Below, piece by piece: positions 1 to 11,653 of a stretch of DNA of 64,000 bases. The stretch's first letter is position 1. Each line of letters begins with the position of its first letter. Origin of the DNA: Cryptomeria japonica (Eukaryota > Streptophyta > Pinopsida > Cupressales > Cupressaceae); contig NC_081406.1 in NCBI RefSeq assembly GCF_030272615.1, forward strand, positions 169,909,861 to 169,973,860, given 5' to 3'. The notes beneath the pieces were generated by a model, which was not told the DNA's origin, did not search any database, and worked only from the letters and a program-made list of their open reading frames with translations. The translations under genes and the position numbers were made by a program.

Positions 1-371
1 ATATTGTTCACTTCGTCCGTGTTATTGCTCTTCCTGGTGCACATAATATGATTCACTGGATGCTGAGATCTGGTGATCCTTTTCTGACGAGACCCGGAGG
101 AATGCATGTTGTTGTTGTTGCAAGGCAGTGTTATCTTTTTTTCAAGAACTGGTTTAACTTGATGGTCTTGTAGCTTTTGTTGGGGGGTTATTTTTGCAGC
201 AGGAGCAGACCCCTCTTTATTAGCTCCAACAACATGCCTGTCCACACGGATGGTGGACGTCTCGGTTGTCTGCATTATCTGTGGCTTGCCACATACCATA
301 CGCTTGCGGATTCCCCATTGAAAAAAATCTCTAGAAGAAATTCTGTTCTCTAGAGCTGTTGCAGTCTCCAT
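1..371 (-). CDS. N-terminal exon of an unidentified plant gene (partial)
   Basis: An open frame of 123 codons starts at the ATG at 371-369 and runs off the left edge of the window without a stop. It begins METATALENRISSRDFFQWG and continues with a basic stretch (IRKRMVC) and a polar, Asn/Lys/Arg-rich tail typical of a disordered nuclear-type protein. The mixed codon use and lack of stops contrast with the broken frames elsewhere. I do not recognise the product securely. The aromatic-x-W-G-x-R-K-R start recalls N-termini that I associate with plant DUF1639-type proteins, but the diagnostic C-terminal domain would lie outside the window. The ATG is chosen because an upstream in-frame extension is not evident. 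No signal peptide or membrane segment is visible. It could instead be a chance ORF, but its composition argues for real coding. Confidence 0.55.
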   Translation of the reverse strand, partial: METATALENRISSRDFFQWGIRKRMVCGKPQIMQTTETSTIRVDRHVVGANKEGSAPAAKITPQQKLQDHQVKPVLEKKITLPCNNNNMHSSGSRQKRITRSQHPVNHIMCTRKSNNTDEVNN

Positions 372-390
372 TTTAAAGGAATTCTACAAT

Positions 391-400
391 TTTTTATATA
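391..400 (-). promoter_or_regulatory. TATA-like box upstream of the left-edge gene
   Basis: On the minus strand this reads TATATAAAAA, 20-29 bp before the proposed start codon. If it is the real TATA box, transcription would start almost at the ATG. So either the leader is extremely short, a downstream Met (codon 25) is used, or the box is fortuitous in AT-rich DNA. Confidence 0.25.
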
Positions 401-2107
401 TGTCCCAGATGACAAAGAAAGATTTCTGTAATCCTTAGATTCAAAAAAGAAATACAGAAATTTATCACAGAAGCCTTCAATCCTTGGATTTAAGGAGATG
501 CCCTTAAATTTGTACAGCTTACAGAAAAAAAGTCCTTAATTCTTAAGGCTTAAAGTAAAAAGACTCCAAAAGCCCCCCTAAATCCTCCATAGAAAACATG
601 CTCGTACTCAAGACTCCAAAATACAAATTTGCTGGCTACAAATTGCAAAATTCCTGTCAAATTTTCAAAATCATCTTACAATCTGAGAAAACGTCAAAAT
701 CTTGAATTTCGATTTTTTTGACCACAAAGAAAGAAAGTCCGCTCAGCCGAAAAATGATTTCGATTTCAAATTCCTTCAAGCAGATTTAAATCACAACTAA
801 CGAACAAAAAGAGATGGATCATCTGCACAAAATTTGTCGAACCTTTAGCACTCAAAAAAATTTAAACAAAAAGCAAATCTTTGCTCACAAGCTACAAATA
901 TTGAAGAGTCTGACCAATTTTTGTGCAAAAATGAGCCAAACTGAATTAAAATAAATGGAAAAAAAATCGAAAATGGCAGCATACCGCAAAATAAAACCGG
1001 TGGTTGGATTCTTCTCAGAAAAAATTCAAAAACTGGGCCAAATTTTTCAAGATTTAACTCGATGTAATCTTTAAAATCCGTTGAAGAAGATTCAATGCAC
1101 AAAAATATCATTCTTGATGGCATTCCCGAGCATTTCATTCCTGATTTTCCACACTCTGCGTTCTGCTCCTCAATATTTTCTCCCAGGCCTGGAGTGAATT
1201 GCATATTACTGTTTTATTTTTATTTATTTATTTTGCCTCCTGGGATTTTAGTTTTATCTCACTTTGAAATTCTCTTTATTTCTACACCGTTAGATTTAAA
1301 TCCTATCGACGGCTGACTACAATCGCTCTTCACTAAAATATTAGCTTTTATTTCTAAATATAAAATGCGTCTCTTACCGGAGTCAAGAGACTTAAAACAT
1401 TATTATTATTAATTGGGTGAATAATTATGTCCAAACACTTTGAAAGACTATTTGAAATTATATTAAAATATAAAAATAAATTATATTCAATTGGATAGAG
1501 GCAACTTGTTTCTTTATAACTTTTATATGTAATAAATATGAAAATTTTGGTAAGTTTTTTTCAATTAATTTAAATTCAAACAAGATCAAGTATGATTGTA
1601 ATTTTAGTTAGGGTTTATATTGAGAGAAAAGATATACGCTTTAGAGATAGTTTGACAAGATTTGATCTTATTAAGGGAAAAAGTTTTTGATATCATTTAT
1701 ATTATCTATAAGTTATAATATGCAATTTGGTAATATGGGTTGCAATTTGGTCATGTAGTTGGTTTGATACTATTTTATCTATTTTTATCTATTTTTATAT
1801 TTTATTTAATATAAAAAGGTATAATAATTATATTTATTGGGAATATTAGAAATAGGTTTATAATAATCATGTAAAAAGTAGGTTTATTAGAATTTTTCAA
1901 AAAATAAATTAGTTAATATTAATTGTGTGATATAATCAATTAAGAGTGTTTATTATTTATTTATTATAATGTTAAAAATTTAAAGATATAGTTATTTTAT
2001 GAAAAACATCATTCACATAAAATTATGTTGAACAAAAGAATTGAGATTTTATTTATTGGCTTCATGTAGCTCAAGGTTGTAATAACTATTTTTATAGTAT
2101 TGAGTGT
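401..2107. other. Upstream/intergenic DNA of the left-edge gene
   Basis: AT-rich DNA with no convincing gene. Short opposing ORFs at 845-1204 and 1095-1316 have no recognisable motif. Up to about 1300 the base composition is more balanced and could be promoter or 5' leader of the minus-strand gene. From 1317 onward it is very AT-rich up to the LINE target site. Confidence 0.4.
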
Positions 2108-2118
2108 TGTGAAAAGTT
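2108..2118. repeat. Target-site duplication of the LINE (3' side)
   Basis: TGTGAAAAGTT here is repeated exactly at 19064-19074, on the other side of the LINE. Eleven bases is a normal TSD length for plant L1-type elements. Confidence 0.85.
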
Positions 2119-2417
2119 TGCTTTTTTTATATTGAAGGAAGCAAATAAAAGAATTACATAGCAGAAAAAACTTCCAAAAAGGAACTACAACAACTTCCAC
2201 ATAACCAGCTGAAAAGCAGTTGCAACAATCCTAACAAGGCTGTAGAAACCTATATCAGAAAACTGCAACAATATTACAAAGTTGAGAATACATATATAGC
2301 ACTGCTGAAAAAACAAGTCTCATATACAGCGTTGTTGAAAATACAAAGGGACTATTGTTGAAGATAATAGCACACTAGAAGAGTATTTCCATCAAAATTC
2401 CACACAAAGCAGCAACT
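2119..2417 (-). other. LINE 3' UTR with short poly(A)
   Basis: Non-coding tail of the LINE on the minus strand, ending in a seven-base A run (top-strand T run at 2122-2128) next to the target duplication. Its last 45 bases resemble the end of the small LINE tail at 37697-37953. Confidence 0.6.
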
Positions 2418-5404
2418 TCATCTTTGAGAGACTCCAACCAAAGGTGCATGCTTGACGATTGAATCTTTGTTACCCTCAATGCTTATGTGCAGTTGTCGAA
2501 GAAGATCATGGAAATTGTCATCTTGTGAAAAATATTGACTTGCTTGTTGTGCCTCTAATTGGAGAGACAAAATAGCATGGATGAAATGAAGTTCTATCTG
2601 TAGGGGAATGATTGTATTAGAGAAAACAACATTGCAATGAAACTTCCAAATACATTTGAGAATCGCGTGTCTACAAGTCTGGGATAGAATATCGAAGGAT
2701 GAAGCAACACTAAGAAGAGATGATTTCCAAGACCATGCTTGAGGAAATAAGGCAGGCAAGGCAGTGAACAAAGCATTCCATAAGCTTCTCACATGTGTAC
2801 AGAACCAAAAAGCAGGTTTCATAGATTCCAATTTGGAACAAAAAGGACAAGTGGGCGGAGGGTGGACAAATTTAAGGCAGTTACCAATAGGCAGTTTAGC
2901 ATGGAGAACTTTCCATGCTAAAAGCTGAGATTGAGCATCATCTTTGGACTTCCATATTTGAAGGTTGGGCTTATTCCATTTAGACCAAAGAAAAGAGCAT
3001 TGCCATATCTTATTGAGATGAGGTGAGATGGTGATATGCGGAAGGAGTTGTTTGTAAATGGTATGAAGGGAGAAGAAGCGAACTTTGTGAGTATTGGGTC
3101 ATCTCCAATCATTCAAAAAATTAGCATGATAGTCCAAGGAAAGCAGACTATGAAGTTCAGGGGTGACTAATTGTTGAATTTCAGAATTTGGTTGTTTATC
3201 AGAGGCTTCTAGGTGGAATTGGGATTTAAGAAGAGGTTATGATTTCCATTGGAAGGTAGAGGGGTCCCAGAGATCCCAAAACACTTGAATACCTTTATTA
3301 AATAGGCATTTTCCTTTTACCCGATTAAAAGTACCTAGTGGTTTGCCATGAAGTTGAACCAGTTGATTCAACCAAAGAGACGAATATGGAAAACCTAGCC
3401 CATGGCTGAGAGACAGATTGAACCAAATAAGTTTAGAAGAAGTGATCTGCCACGCCTTCCAAATAGAATTAAATGGTGCTGAGCCATGAGTTTTAAAGAA
3501 AGGACCTAAAAGAAGCTTGTCTTTCCAGCTAACATTCCCCCAAGTGTGACCAGTAGAAGCAATTTGAATGCAAAATTTAATTAGTTCCTTCCAAGGAGCC
3601 TCTCCATCCATTACTTTGGTTATCCATTTAGCAGTGAGGCATATTCCATGTGTATACGGATCGATGATTCCAAGTCCACCCTTTTCCTTAGGCTAAATAC
3701 AATGCTACCAAGAAGAAACATGAAGTCCCTTTTTGTTTCCCCATTTAGCCCATAAAAAACTCATGATGAGTTGGTTAATTGCTTGTACCGGCTTTGTCAA
3801 GGCAGCCAACATGAGGAAATATAAACATGACTAACAAGCAAGATCTTGTTTGCCACCTGTATGCGACCAACCATAGATAGGAATCTATTAGTCCAATTCA
3901 AAAGTTTGGCCTTGATTTTGCTCATAAACCAATTCCACATGTCTTTTAAAGAGATTCCCACTCCAAAAGGAATGCCCAAATATCTAGTAACAATGCCATG
4001 CTTAATTTATGTCCATTCAGAAGGAATCCATGGTGGGCGGAGGTGAGGACGAGACATAATAAATTGTGTCTTGTGCATAGCCAATTTGGAACTAGATATG
4101 GTACAAAATATGTCCAAGGTATCCAAAGTATTAGCCACCTCTTCTGTAGAATTTTGGATAAAAAGCAAACTGTCATCAACAAAATGAGAATTAAGGGTAG
4201 TGGCATTATCAGGTAAGGAGATTCCATGAATAAGATGATTAGCCTTCGCATGATGAAGTAGATAGCCTTGAGAGCACCAGCATCAAGAACATATAAGAAA
4301 GTGGCAAGAGGGTGGCCTTGGCGTATAGATCTTTGAAGTGGGATTTGAGGAGAGAGAGAGACATTGCCCGCTAATCTAGCATTGGCATCTATAAAGAGAA
4401 TTTTGACATGAGCTTTTATTTTAGGACCTAATCCCAACCATTTTAGCATGTTAATAATGAAGGGCCATCGTATACAATCATAGGCTTTGTCAAAATCAAG
4501 CTTAACAATACGAGAATCTTGCATAGTTTGTTGGGCCCATTCAATTGTTTCCCAAGCCAACACCAAGTTATCGAGGATAAATGAATACATTGGGTGATGG
4601 GTTTGATTCTTTGAGCCAAAGCTTTGGCTATGATTTTTTACGAGGTATTAAGTAATGTAATGGGACGCCAACCAACCGTGGAATCTTTATCCTTTCCTTT
4701 AGGGATGAGCTTAATAAGGTTGTCATTAATAACTGGTCCTAAAGTACCAGTTTCAACTCCTTCAAGGTACACATAGTAGAAGTCTTCAAGAATTTAAGGC
4801 CACAAAGAACGATAGAACTCAACAAGAAGTTCATCCATTCCAGGGCTCTTTTCAATAGCCATGTTATAAAGTGCCTCATCTAATTCCTCCATTGAAAGAG
4901 ACCTATCAAGAAAATTACTATAATCTTCAATAATTCTACAAGGAATACACACTGCCACACTTTCCTCCACAATGGATATTAGGGGGTATTTGTTGTCTCA
5001 TCAATGAACAACCTTTTATAGTGATCCAAAAAATTTTGCATGATGTCTAAGTGGTTAGTTTGTAGGTTTCCATCAACAGATTTAATGATAGAAATTTTCT
5101 CTTTTTTGTGTTTATGTTTCAAGTATTGAAAAAATAATTTAGAACCTTGGTCTCCATTCGTGATCCATTGTAGACGAGCAAGAATTTAAGCACCTTTCCC
5201 CTTATATACCGCTAATTTTCTAAGAAGATGATCAGTTTGAGCAACAGATTGTTGCAGAGAGACGTCATGAGGGTTGGCTACAAGAAGAGAATACCCACGC
5301 ACAAGCTGACCATTAAGAGATTTTTCAAGTCTCCTTCGTTTAGTAACAACTCTTCGACCATAATCACGTAGGAAAGAGGTGCAGCGTGTGATAGCTCTTT
5401 CCCA
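2418..5404 (-). pseudogene. LINE ORF2: reverse transcriptase and zf-RVT domain (broken)
   Basis: Broken frames on the minus strand encode the LINE reverse transcriptase. Motif KLDFDKAYD (about 4509-4483) matches the first catalytic Asp block, RQGHPLA (about 4320-4300) the conserved RQGxPL block, and FVDD (4183-4172) the catalytic Asp pair, which is retained. Further on are GRIQVANK-type thumb sequences (about 3870) and the C-terminal zf-RVT domain, with CPFC, a His and FWFC at about 2850-2790. The frame shifts at least once between the RQG block and FVDD, and several stops follow. Its job would have been target-primed reverse transcription of the LINE RNA. It cannot make an intact protein. 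Confidence 0.85.
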
Positions 5405-6003
5405 CTAGCTAATCCGCCTATCTTGCTGAGGTCTTAGTTCAGCATTCCAAGTAGCTAAGAGCCCATCAATGCAGTCTTGTTGTTGTAGATGGGTCACATT
5501 AAGTTTGAAGGGAAGATCATTGGGAAGTGGTGGAGAATTAGAAAAAGAAAGGGTGGTCAAAATAGGAAAGTGATCAAAAAGGGTGGTAGCAAGATCAAGA
5601 TGGATAAGAAGACCTAACCAAGAAGGTACGATACTACAATTAGGAAAAATATAATACCTATCAAGGCGAATCATCTTCCTCAAAAAGCCTTCCTGACAAT
5701 TAGACCAAGTATACCAATGAGGCATATGAGAGTCTTTTTTACCCAACAAAGGGTCTTGTACACCCAAAGCATTATGAGCAAGAGTCCAAGCATATAACTC
5801 CAATTAAGACAAACAAATAGAGCTTTCCCAAATACGATCAATGGAATGTTCCACCATGTTAAAGTCACCCCCTAACACCCAATCTGCATTAGGGGGGTAA
5901 AGACACATCCATTCCCATAAAATGATCCTTTTGAGGATGTGTTGGGTGCATAGATAGAACAAAATCCATAAAGGGTTCCACGAAGGATAACCGTGGCCCA
6001 AAT
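5405..6003 (-). pseudogene. LINE endonuclease, C-terminal part (broken)
   Basis: Minus-strand frames encode the second half of an L1-type apurinic endonuclease. Visible motifs are GGDFNMV (about 5870), YTWSN with RLDR (about 5705-5660) and the catalytic-site region FDHFPI (about 5570-5555). Family members usually have Ser-Asp-His there; here the Ser is Phe, while Asp and His remain. The frame changes near 5804. The N-terminal half lies 11 kb away at 17277-17570 because a gypsy element was inserted between them. Confidence 0.85.
5999..6003. repeat. Target-site duplication of gypsy element 1 (left)
   Basis: CAAAT here corresponds to CAAAC at 17277-17281, four of five bases matching. The LTR start used is TAATGCAGG, taken as a mutated form of the TGATGCAGG start seen at 16468 and 50446. 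Confidence 0.55.
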
Positions 6004-6630
6004 TAATGCAGGAGCATCCCCGGTCTATGAGAAATCTTGCATCAACCAAAAATATTTCCTTAGTTTTGGTCTTGTTCAGTTCTTGTAGCAGTTTTTTGTG
6101 CTTTCCTTTAGTGTGTTCTGGTATATGGTTCTTTTTCGTTGCAGATCATATTTTTGGTTTCCAGACTTTCTTTTGTTTATCATCCCAGATTTCTAGTTCA
6201 TTTGGATTCTTTTTCGAAGAGTTATTCCTTTCAGAGTGATTGTTTCCTAGCTCTAAAATAGTTTTGAGCTTACCAACTATTTGGTGAATTCTTCTTGTGT
6301 GGAGAGATTTCTTGGCTTGCAAATCTATTTGGTGCCTTACTCGATGTTCTTGTATCCTTGGCTGACCTTCAATTCGATCTGCGCTTCTTTGTTGCTCTTT
6401 TCCAAAGGATTTTCCTTTCATTCTTGAGGCTGACCTATTTGCACGTTTCATTTTCCTTTCTTGGTGAATGTAATCTTTTGTGGTTGACCCGGATGTGTTC
6501 CGGAGGGTATATATATTGTTATATGTGATCCTTAGGAAACAGTTCAAAGATTATGAGTATCTAGTCTCTGGAATTGTAATCTAGATGCCTCTTGGAGGTC
6601 CAAATGGATTGTAATCTGGCATGTAATTTG
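6004..6630 (+). repeat. 5' LTR of gypsy element 1, first part
   Basis: Matches 16468-17090 with about 5-8 percent differences by eye. It ends abruptly at the ATTTG target duplication of element A and continues at 14234. Confidence 0.85.
6626..6630. repeat. Target-site duplication of element A (left)
   Basis: ATTTG, exactly repeated at 14229-14233. It lies inside the gypsy 1 LTR. Confidence 0.85.
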
Positions 6631-7746
6631 TGATGAATACTAAGAGGGGGGGGTGAATTAGTATGCCAAAAATCTTTGCACTTAAACACTTTGCAAGACT
6701 AGCAGTGAACCGGTAAAACAGTTTAACACACAAATCGGTTAACAAACATGCAAACCAAATAGCTAACAATGCATTCACCCACAGAATCACAAACACCATA
6801 ACACAAGATATTTTGACATGGAAACCCAAATGGGAAAAACCACGATGAGATGGAACTCACAAGTAACTATTTGCAGAATAGGAACCAGACCGGTTAAGGT
6901 CTTACAATGTTCTTTACCAGAACAGATCCGGTTAGGAATCTCAATCTCTATTAGGAGACAAGTCCGATTAAAGACTACCTTGCTAGAGGATTTTAGATCC
7001 ACAGATGTGAACCACCTTGTTAGAGGATTTACAAAAGGATTTTGGGCCTACCCGGTTAAGGGCTACAGACTTGTCAAAGATGTGAGTAATCAACAAGTGT
7101 TTGATCTAGCTAATAGCACAGACTGCTCGGTTAGATCCTTGATAGCTCTTTCTTAATGCACTCCCGCATTACTTCAATCTTCTACACACTCATAATCTCT
7201 CCAACTTCTCAACCACCTTAAACCCTAGCCGCAATATCAACTATCGCAACAACAAAATCAATAACCTAAAACCCTAGACATGATGTCCTTATAAAGGAAA
7301 CTGATTTCATGTCAGTCCAATAGGATTACATTACAATTTCCTAGGTTCAATGAACTTGGACATACTTGGTGACACGACACAAAAAGAACTGCTACAGTGT
7401 CGGCACCATCAAACAATCAGTGGATGGTAACTCATCACACAAAGCCGGTTGGTAACTCATCACAGAGTATACCGGTTCATATAAAGTGTCGGTTGCCGGT
7501 TTGACAAAAATGAAGACTGGTAAAAATGTGTTATGCCGCTTTAATCCCTCGTACCGCTTGAGGTCAACATGCTGCTTCAGACCGAGAAACACATTCTACA
7601 AAACACCAATAGTCTAAAGACTATAATACAACATACCGGTTGGAACAAATACCGGTTGTTCTCTAACTCATACATATAAAGAGGATCTCAATGCAAGTGT
7701 GTGTCCATCAATGACAATCACAACATAAACATAAAAAATGCCAACA
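6631..7746 (-). repeat. 3' LTR of element A
   Basis: 1116 bp, TG...CA ends, nearly identical to 13114-14228. It contains many ACCGGT/CCGGTT motifs. Confidence 0.92.
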
Positions 7747-7758
7747 ATCTCCCCCTTT
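7747..7758 (-). other. Polypurine tract of element A
   Basis: The minus strand reads CAAAGGGGGAGAT immediately before the 3' LTR. Further PPT-like copies lie nearby at about 7840 and 7963 (CTCCCCCT on the top strand). The 38 bases 7739-7776 are identical to 43631-43668 of element B. Confidence 0.8.
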
Positions 7759-8249
7759 GGCATTGATGGCAACACTTAGGAAAATAAAATTTTGACATCT
7801 AAGTGTTTTTACAACAAAATCATTCCATTAGCAAAATTGCTCCCCCTAAGCATATACACTATCCCTTTAACAATACAATGTATAGCACTTTTGCATATAG
7901 AGCATAAACATTGAGATATTCAGAGCATATAATCAAAATTCTGATTCCAAATAGAATTCTTCTCCCCCTTTGCCAACAATGACAAAGTACAGCTGAACAA
8001 CCCTGTTTTCATTTGATATTAAAAAATAATAAAAGTTTATGACAACAAGGAATGATACTTGTCAAAAATAGAATTAAAGTCCTGCAAGAATTGTTTCATC
8101 AACAAAGACGGGGACTTAAGTAGGGAGGTGGCTACTTCTTGCTCTGTCTGCATCTGGGAGACCTGTTCTTCCATGGCATCAATTGTTCTCATCTCTTGTG
8201 TAACTGTTAAGGCGTCCAGGTTCAGATAACACTTCTGAAGAATTTACAA
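7759..8249 (-). other. Element A 3' untranslated segment
   Basis: Between the end of the ORF2 coil and the PPT. It holds extra PPT-like CTCCCCCT copies and decayed coil-coding sequence down to about 8088. No separate gene seen. Confidence 0.5.
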
Positions 8250-11200
8250 TCATGGGAGTAGAACCAATTGTAGCTCCTGCAAATCTCTAGACCGAGTGTT
8301 GATTTCTTGCTCCATTTTTGCTAACTGGATGTGAAACCGGTGAACAGTTTGCCCATAAGTTGTAAAGGAATCATAAGGCAGCTTGAATGTGATCAAGTAG
8401 GACTGTAAATCCATTTCAAGTTTTTGCTTCTGAGCTAGCACATCATCATAGAATAGATGGGGTTGACAGATTTTGCTGAGTAGCAAATTCCCCTCATCTA
8501 AAGCGTCCCTTATATCCTTTTGTTCTTTCTTTAGTTCAGTCCGGAGCTCATTCAACTTCTTCGCCAAAGCTATATTAAGAGCTTTTTGATGCTCCTTCTT
8601 GACATTAGCCTATGCTGCCTCTTCAAGGCTCTGCACCTGATCATCCACTACTGTGCATAGGAGCTTGAGTTTAGCTAGTGATGAATCAATGTTGGGAAGA
8701 TTTGTACCGGGTATCAAACCGGTAAGCGTATCCACAGCCGCTTGAATTACATCTCACTCCTTCTTCCGTCAAATGATTTCAAGGCGCTCTTGAGCTACCT
8801 TGATGCTCTGCATTAGCTCCATTTCACTTGTAGACTAGAGATCTATAGGACTAGAGAGATCAGCTGGTTTGTCTTGACTCCCGGTTTCCTTCGGAGTCTC
8901 CATCTGGGTGCTCTTCTCTGCTTCTCCTGCCTTGTCCTCTTCCGCTTTCTTCTTCTTCACTTCTCTCCTCTTCTCTGCTTCTTTATCCTCATCTTCCTTC
9001 TTCTTCTTCTCTGCTTCCTTCTTCTCTTGTTCCTTATCTTCTTCTTCCTTCTTTTTCTTTTCATCTTCTTGCTTCTTTTTCTCTTTTTCCTCCTTCTTCT
9101 TCTCCTCTTCATCTTTCTTCTTCTTATCTTCTTCATCCTTCTTCTTTCTCTCTTCTTCATCTTTCTTCTTCTTCTCTTCTTCATCCTTCTTCTTTCTCTC
9201 TTCTTCATCTTTCTTCTTCATCCCTTTTTCGCTTCTCTTCTTCATCCTTTTTCCTCTGCTCTGCCTCTTCCTTTGCCGCTTCATGTCTGTCCTCGTCTTG
9301 CTTATCAGCCTGTTTAGCCTGTTGCTTCTGTCCTGTTGCCTCAAATGGTGTTTCTTGAGTATCATCCTCAACGTCCAGAGCATCGACATCAATGGTGTCG
9401 ATCGGTTCAACAATCGGATTTCCTTCATCATCAAATACATCGTTCGGTTTGGATATAACCGGTTCTTCTTCAGCTTGTCGATTGGCTAGACGTGCTTTGT
9501 GAGTCTGGACAACAGTTCTCATATACAGATGAGTGTCTCTTTCGACATCAGCAACTCTACCTTCTAATAGCCAGAGTCTTCTTTTTCTAGTGAAGAAGAG
9601 TCCTTTATTTTGGTCAATAACATCAAACAATTCAAAATTTGACAAGTCAGGAAAGTACTGTGCAAAAACTTTCTCCCTAATTTCCTGTTCCTTTTCTATG
9701 GAAATGTGCCATCTATTGTCTAATGACATATATAAAGAATCTAGTGTCTGAGACTTAATCTCGGAGGGCGACCGGTCATTAACACATAAATACTAAATTA
9801 TTTCCTTTTCAACCGCTTCCTTTTCATCCTCATTAAAGTCATCAAAACACTCAAGTAAGTCATTTAGCACTTTTCTCCTAATATTCTTTATTGTTCTTTG
9901 ACAATGTGTCAAAGGTTTGTAGGAAGAGATATCTATATTTACCGGTGCAGATGATGTTGGTTCAATCTTTGTCTTCCTTTTTGCTTGACGTGTTTTTTTT
10001 GGCTTTTCCTCAGACACAATTTCTTCTAAGTCTAGAGAGGTATTCCTTGTCTTCCTCTTTCTCTGGAACACTTTAGCCGGTGCAGCTTCCAGTTTCTTCT
10101 TAGCTGGTGACCGCTTGGTCACTTTTGGAGTTGTAGTAGTAACTGGTGCAGATGTTGTAGGCACTGCCTTTGCCTTCTTTACTGCCAGTTCTTTTTCTTT
10201 CATTGCTAGTGGTTCCTCAATCAGTGCTATCCTCTCTAGGTAGGTGTCGGTTCTCTTCGCCTTAGGATCAAGCTGTGAGGCAATAAGGGTAGAGGCATAC
10301 CCTTCCAACATATCGTACATCACCTCATAGCCCATTGGCTCCACTTCTTCCTGTCTAGGCTAACAGCCTCCATTATGCATTTGTCTGCTTGGATGGTGAA
10401 GCAGATATCGTCTTCATATTTCTTGATGATGTCACCTAATATCCTCACTCTTTGGCTCATTTTCCTTCCGAACTCATCAAAATACTTGTTCAGAGCATCA
10501 GGGTAGCCGGTTCCAATTGCTTCAATGCTTTCCTTGATTTGTTTGGTCATCGGTTGGTCACCAAACCATTGGACATCTCCTACTCCTGGAAAGTAGCCTT
10601 GGAAATAGAAGAGCAACCCAACCAGTAGTTGTCCAAACTTGAATCTAAGTGCATTATCCTGTTTGATCGACTTTAGGTTCAATAGGAGTTGTCTCTACAT
10701 ACTGGTGCACAGGTCAAATGATGCATCGTCCTTTATCATCCGGTAAGCGGCATTTACCGCTGCAGCAGATACAGAGTTAATTCTGTTGGTTGAGAATGTC
10801 TGGTATCTAATCACCATGCATGCATACTTCACTAGATCATCCTTGATAGAATTTACTGTCATGCCTCATGAGTCACTCACTGAACCGATGAGCTTGGACA
10901 TTTCAATTTTGCTTATAGTTCTTAGGGTTGGCACTTCCCCTGTGTTGTAGAATCCGGTGACTGCATGAATTGCCTGCGGCATGATATCATGTGTTCTCTC
11001 CAGGTACATCTTATCACCATGGACTCTGCTCAAAATGATCCTTATATGATCCTCTGTGAAATCTTCCAAGAAGTAAACAACATTGTGGAGCTTTTTCTTC
11101 TCCAAAATATTAAACTCCAGTTTGATCTTCTTATCTTTTCCACAAAATAAACCTAATTGGGTGTGGATAGCTAGAGACCCTAGGTCTTCTATCTTGCAAT

Positions 11201-11336
11201 CTATGTAGTCAAAAATTCCCTCTTCTACTATCACACCAGTTGGAACTTGTGATAGGGCATTACACTTGGACTTCCGTTGAATAAAACTTGTAGACTCGAT
11301 AGATGCACTAGAACTGGTAAGAGATGTGGAAGCCAT
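8250..11336 (-). pseudogene. Element A ORF2: large conserved protein of unknown function
   Basis: Starts MASTSLTSSSASIE at 11336. About 1000 codons follow on the minus strand in frames that shift near 10335 and near 9230, with stops near 10866, 10700 and 9793. Layout: an N-terminal folded region (about 330 residues, 11336-10350) including ILSRVHGDKMYLE, a Lys/Arg-rich Pro/Thr linker (about 10240-9960), an Asp/Glu segment, a long Lys/Glu repeat (about 9245-8940), and a C-terminal coiled coil (8570-8250). It aligns along most of its length with ORF2 of element B, for example FPGVGD with VPGIGH and KKYEDDICF with NKYKDDICF. I see no enzyme motif, signal peptide or membrane span. I do not recognise the family; a structural or env-position protein is possible. 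Confidence 0.7.
8940..9245 (-). repeat. Lys/Glu-coding purine repeat in ORF2 of element A
   Basis: About 300 bases are nearly pure pyrimidine on the plus strand. On the minus strand they encode imperfect repeats of KKKDEEER / KKKDEEEK (30-base units near 9100-9230). Opposite-strand ORFs here are shadows. One of the ORF2 frameshifts falls at the start of this tract, a likely slippage site. Confidence 0.8.
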
Positions 11337-11653
11337 GATAGAAATTCTAAGAACTCGAGAAATACCTTTTGAAACACGTGAAATTGGGGCTTGCCGATTC
11401 TCCTTCACTTCACACTCTGTCAGTTGCTGAATCACCACTTTGTGTTCTCCACTTAACCGTTTCCAATTTGAATTTGAATCTCCTTCGTGGTTTCTCAATT
11501 TCTCAAAATCTCTGTTCAAATCGCCTTTACGTCACTCTGCTCTTTGAAAACTTTTCTTCGCTCGAAAACTGATAGTGAGAAATGATTTGAAAAATGCTTT
11601 TAAACATATTCCTCACCTACCGTCATTAATGCTCCTCCATTAGGGCGTAAACC

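Noticed and set aside
845-1316. Overlapping ORFs of 119 aa (minus) and 73 aa (plus)
   Set aside because: No motif, Phe-rich composition, and they overlap each other on opposite strands.
8874-9489. Plus-strand Phe/Leu/Ser-rich ORFs
   Set aside because: Shadows of the Lys/Glu-coding minus-strand tract in ORF2 of element A.
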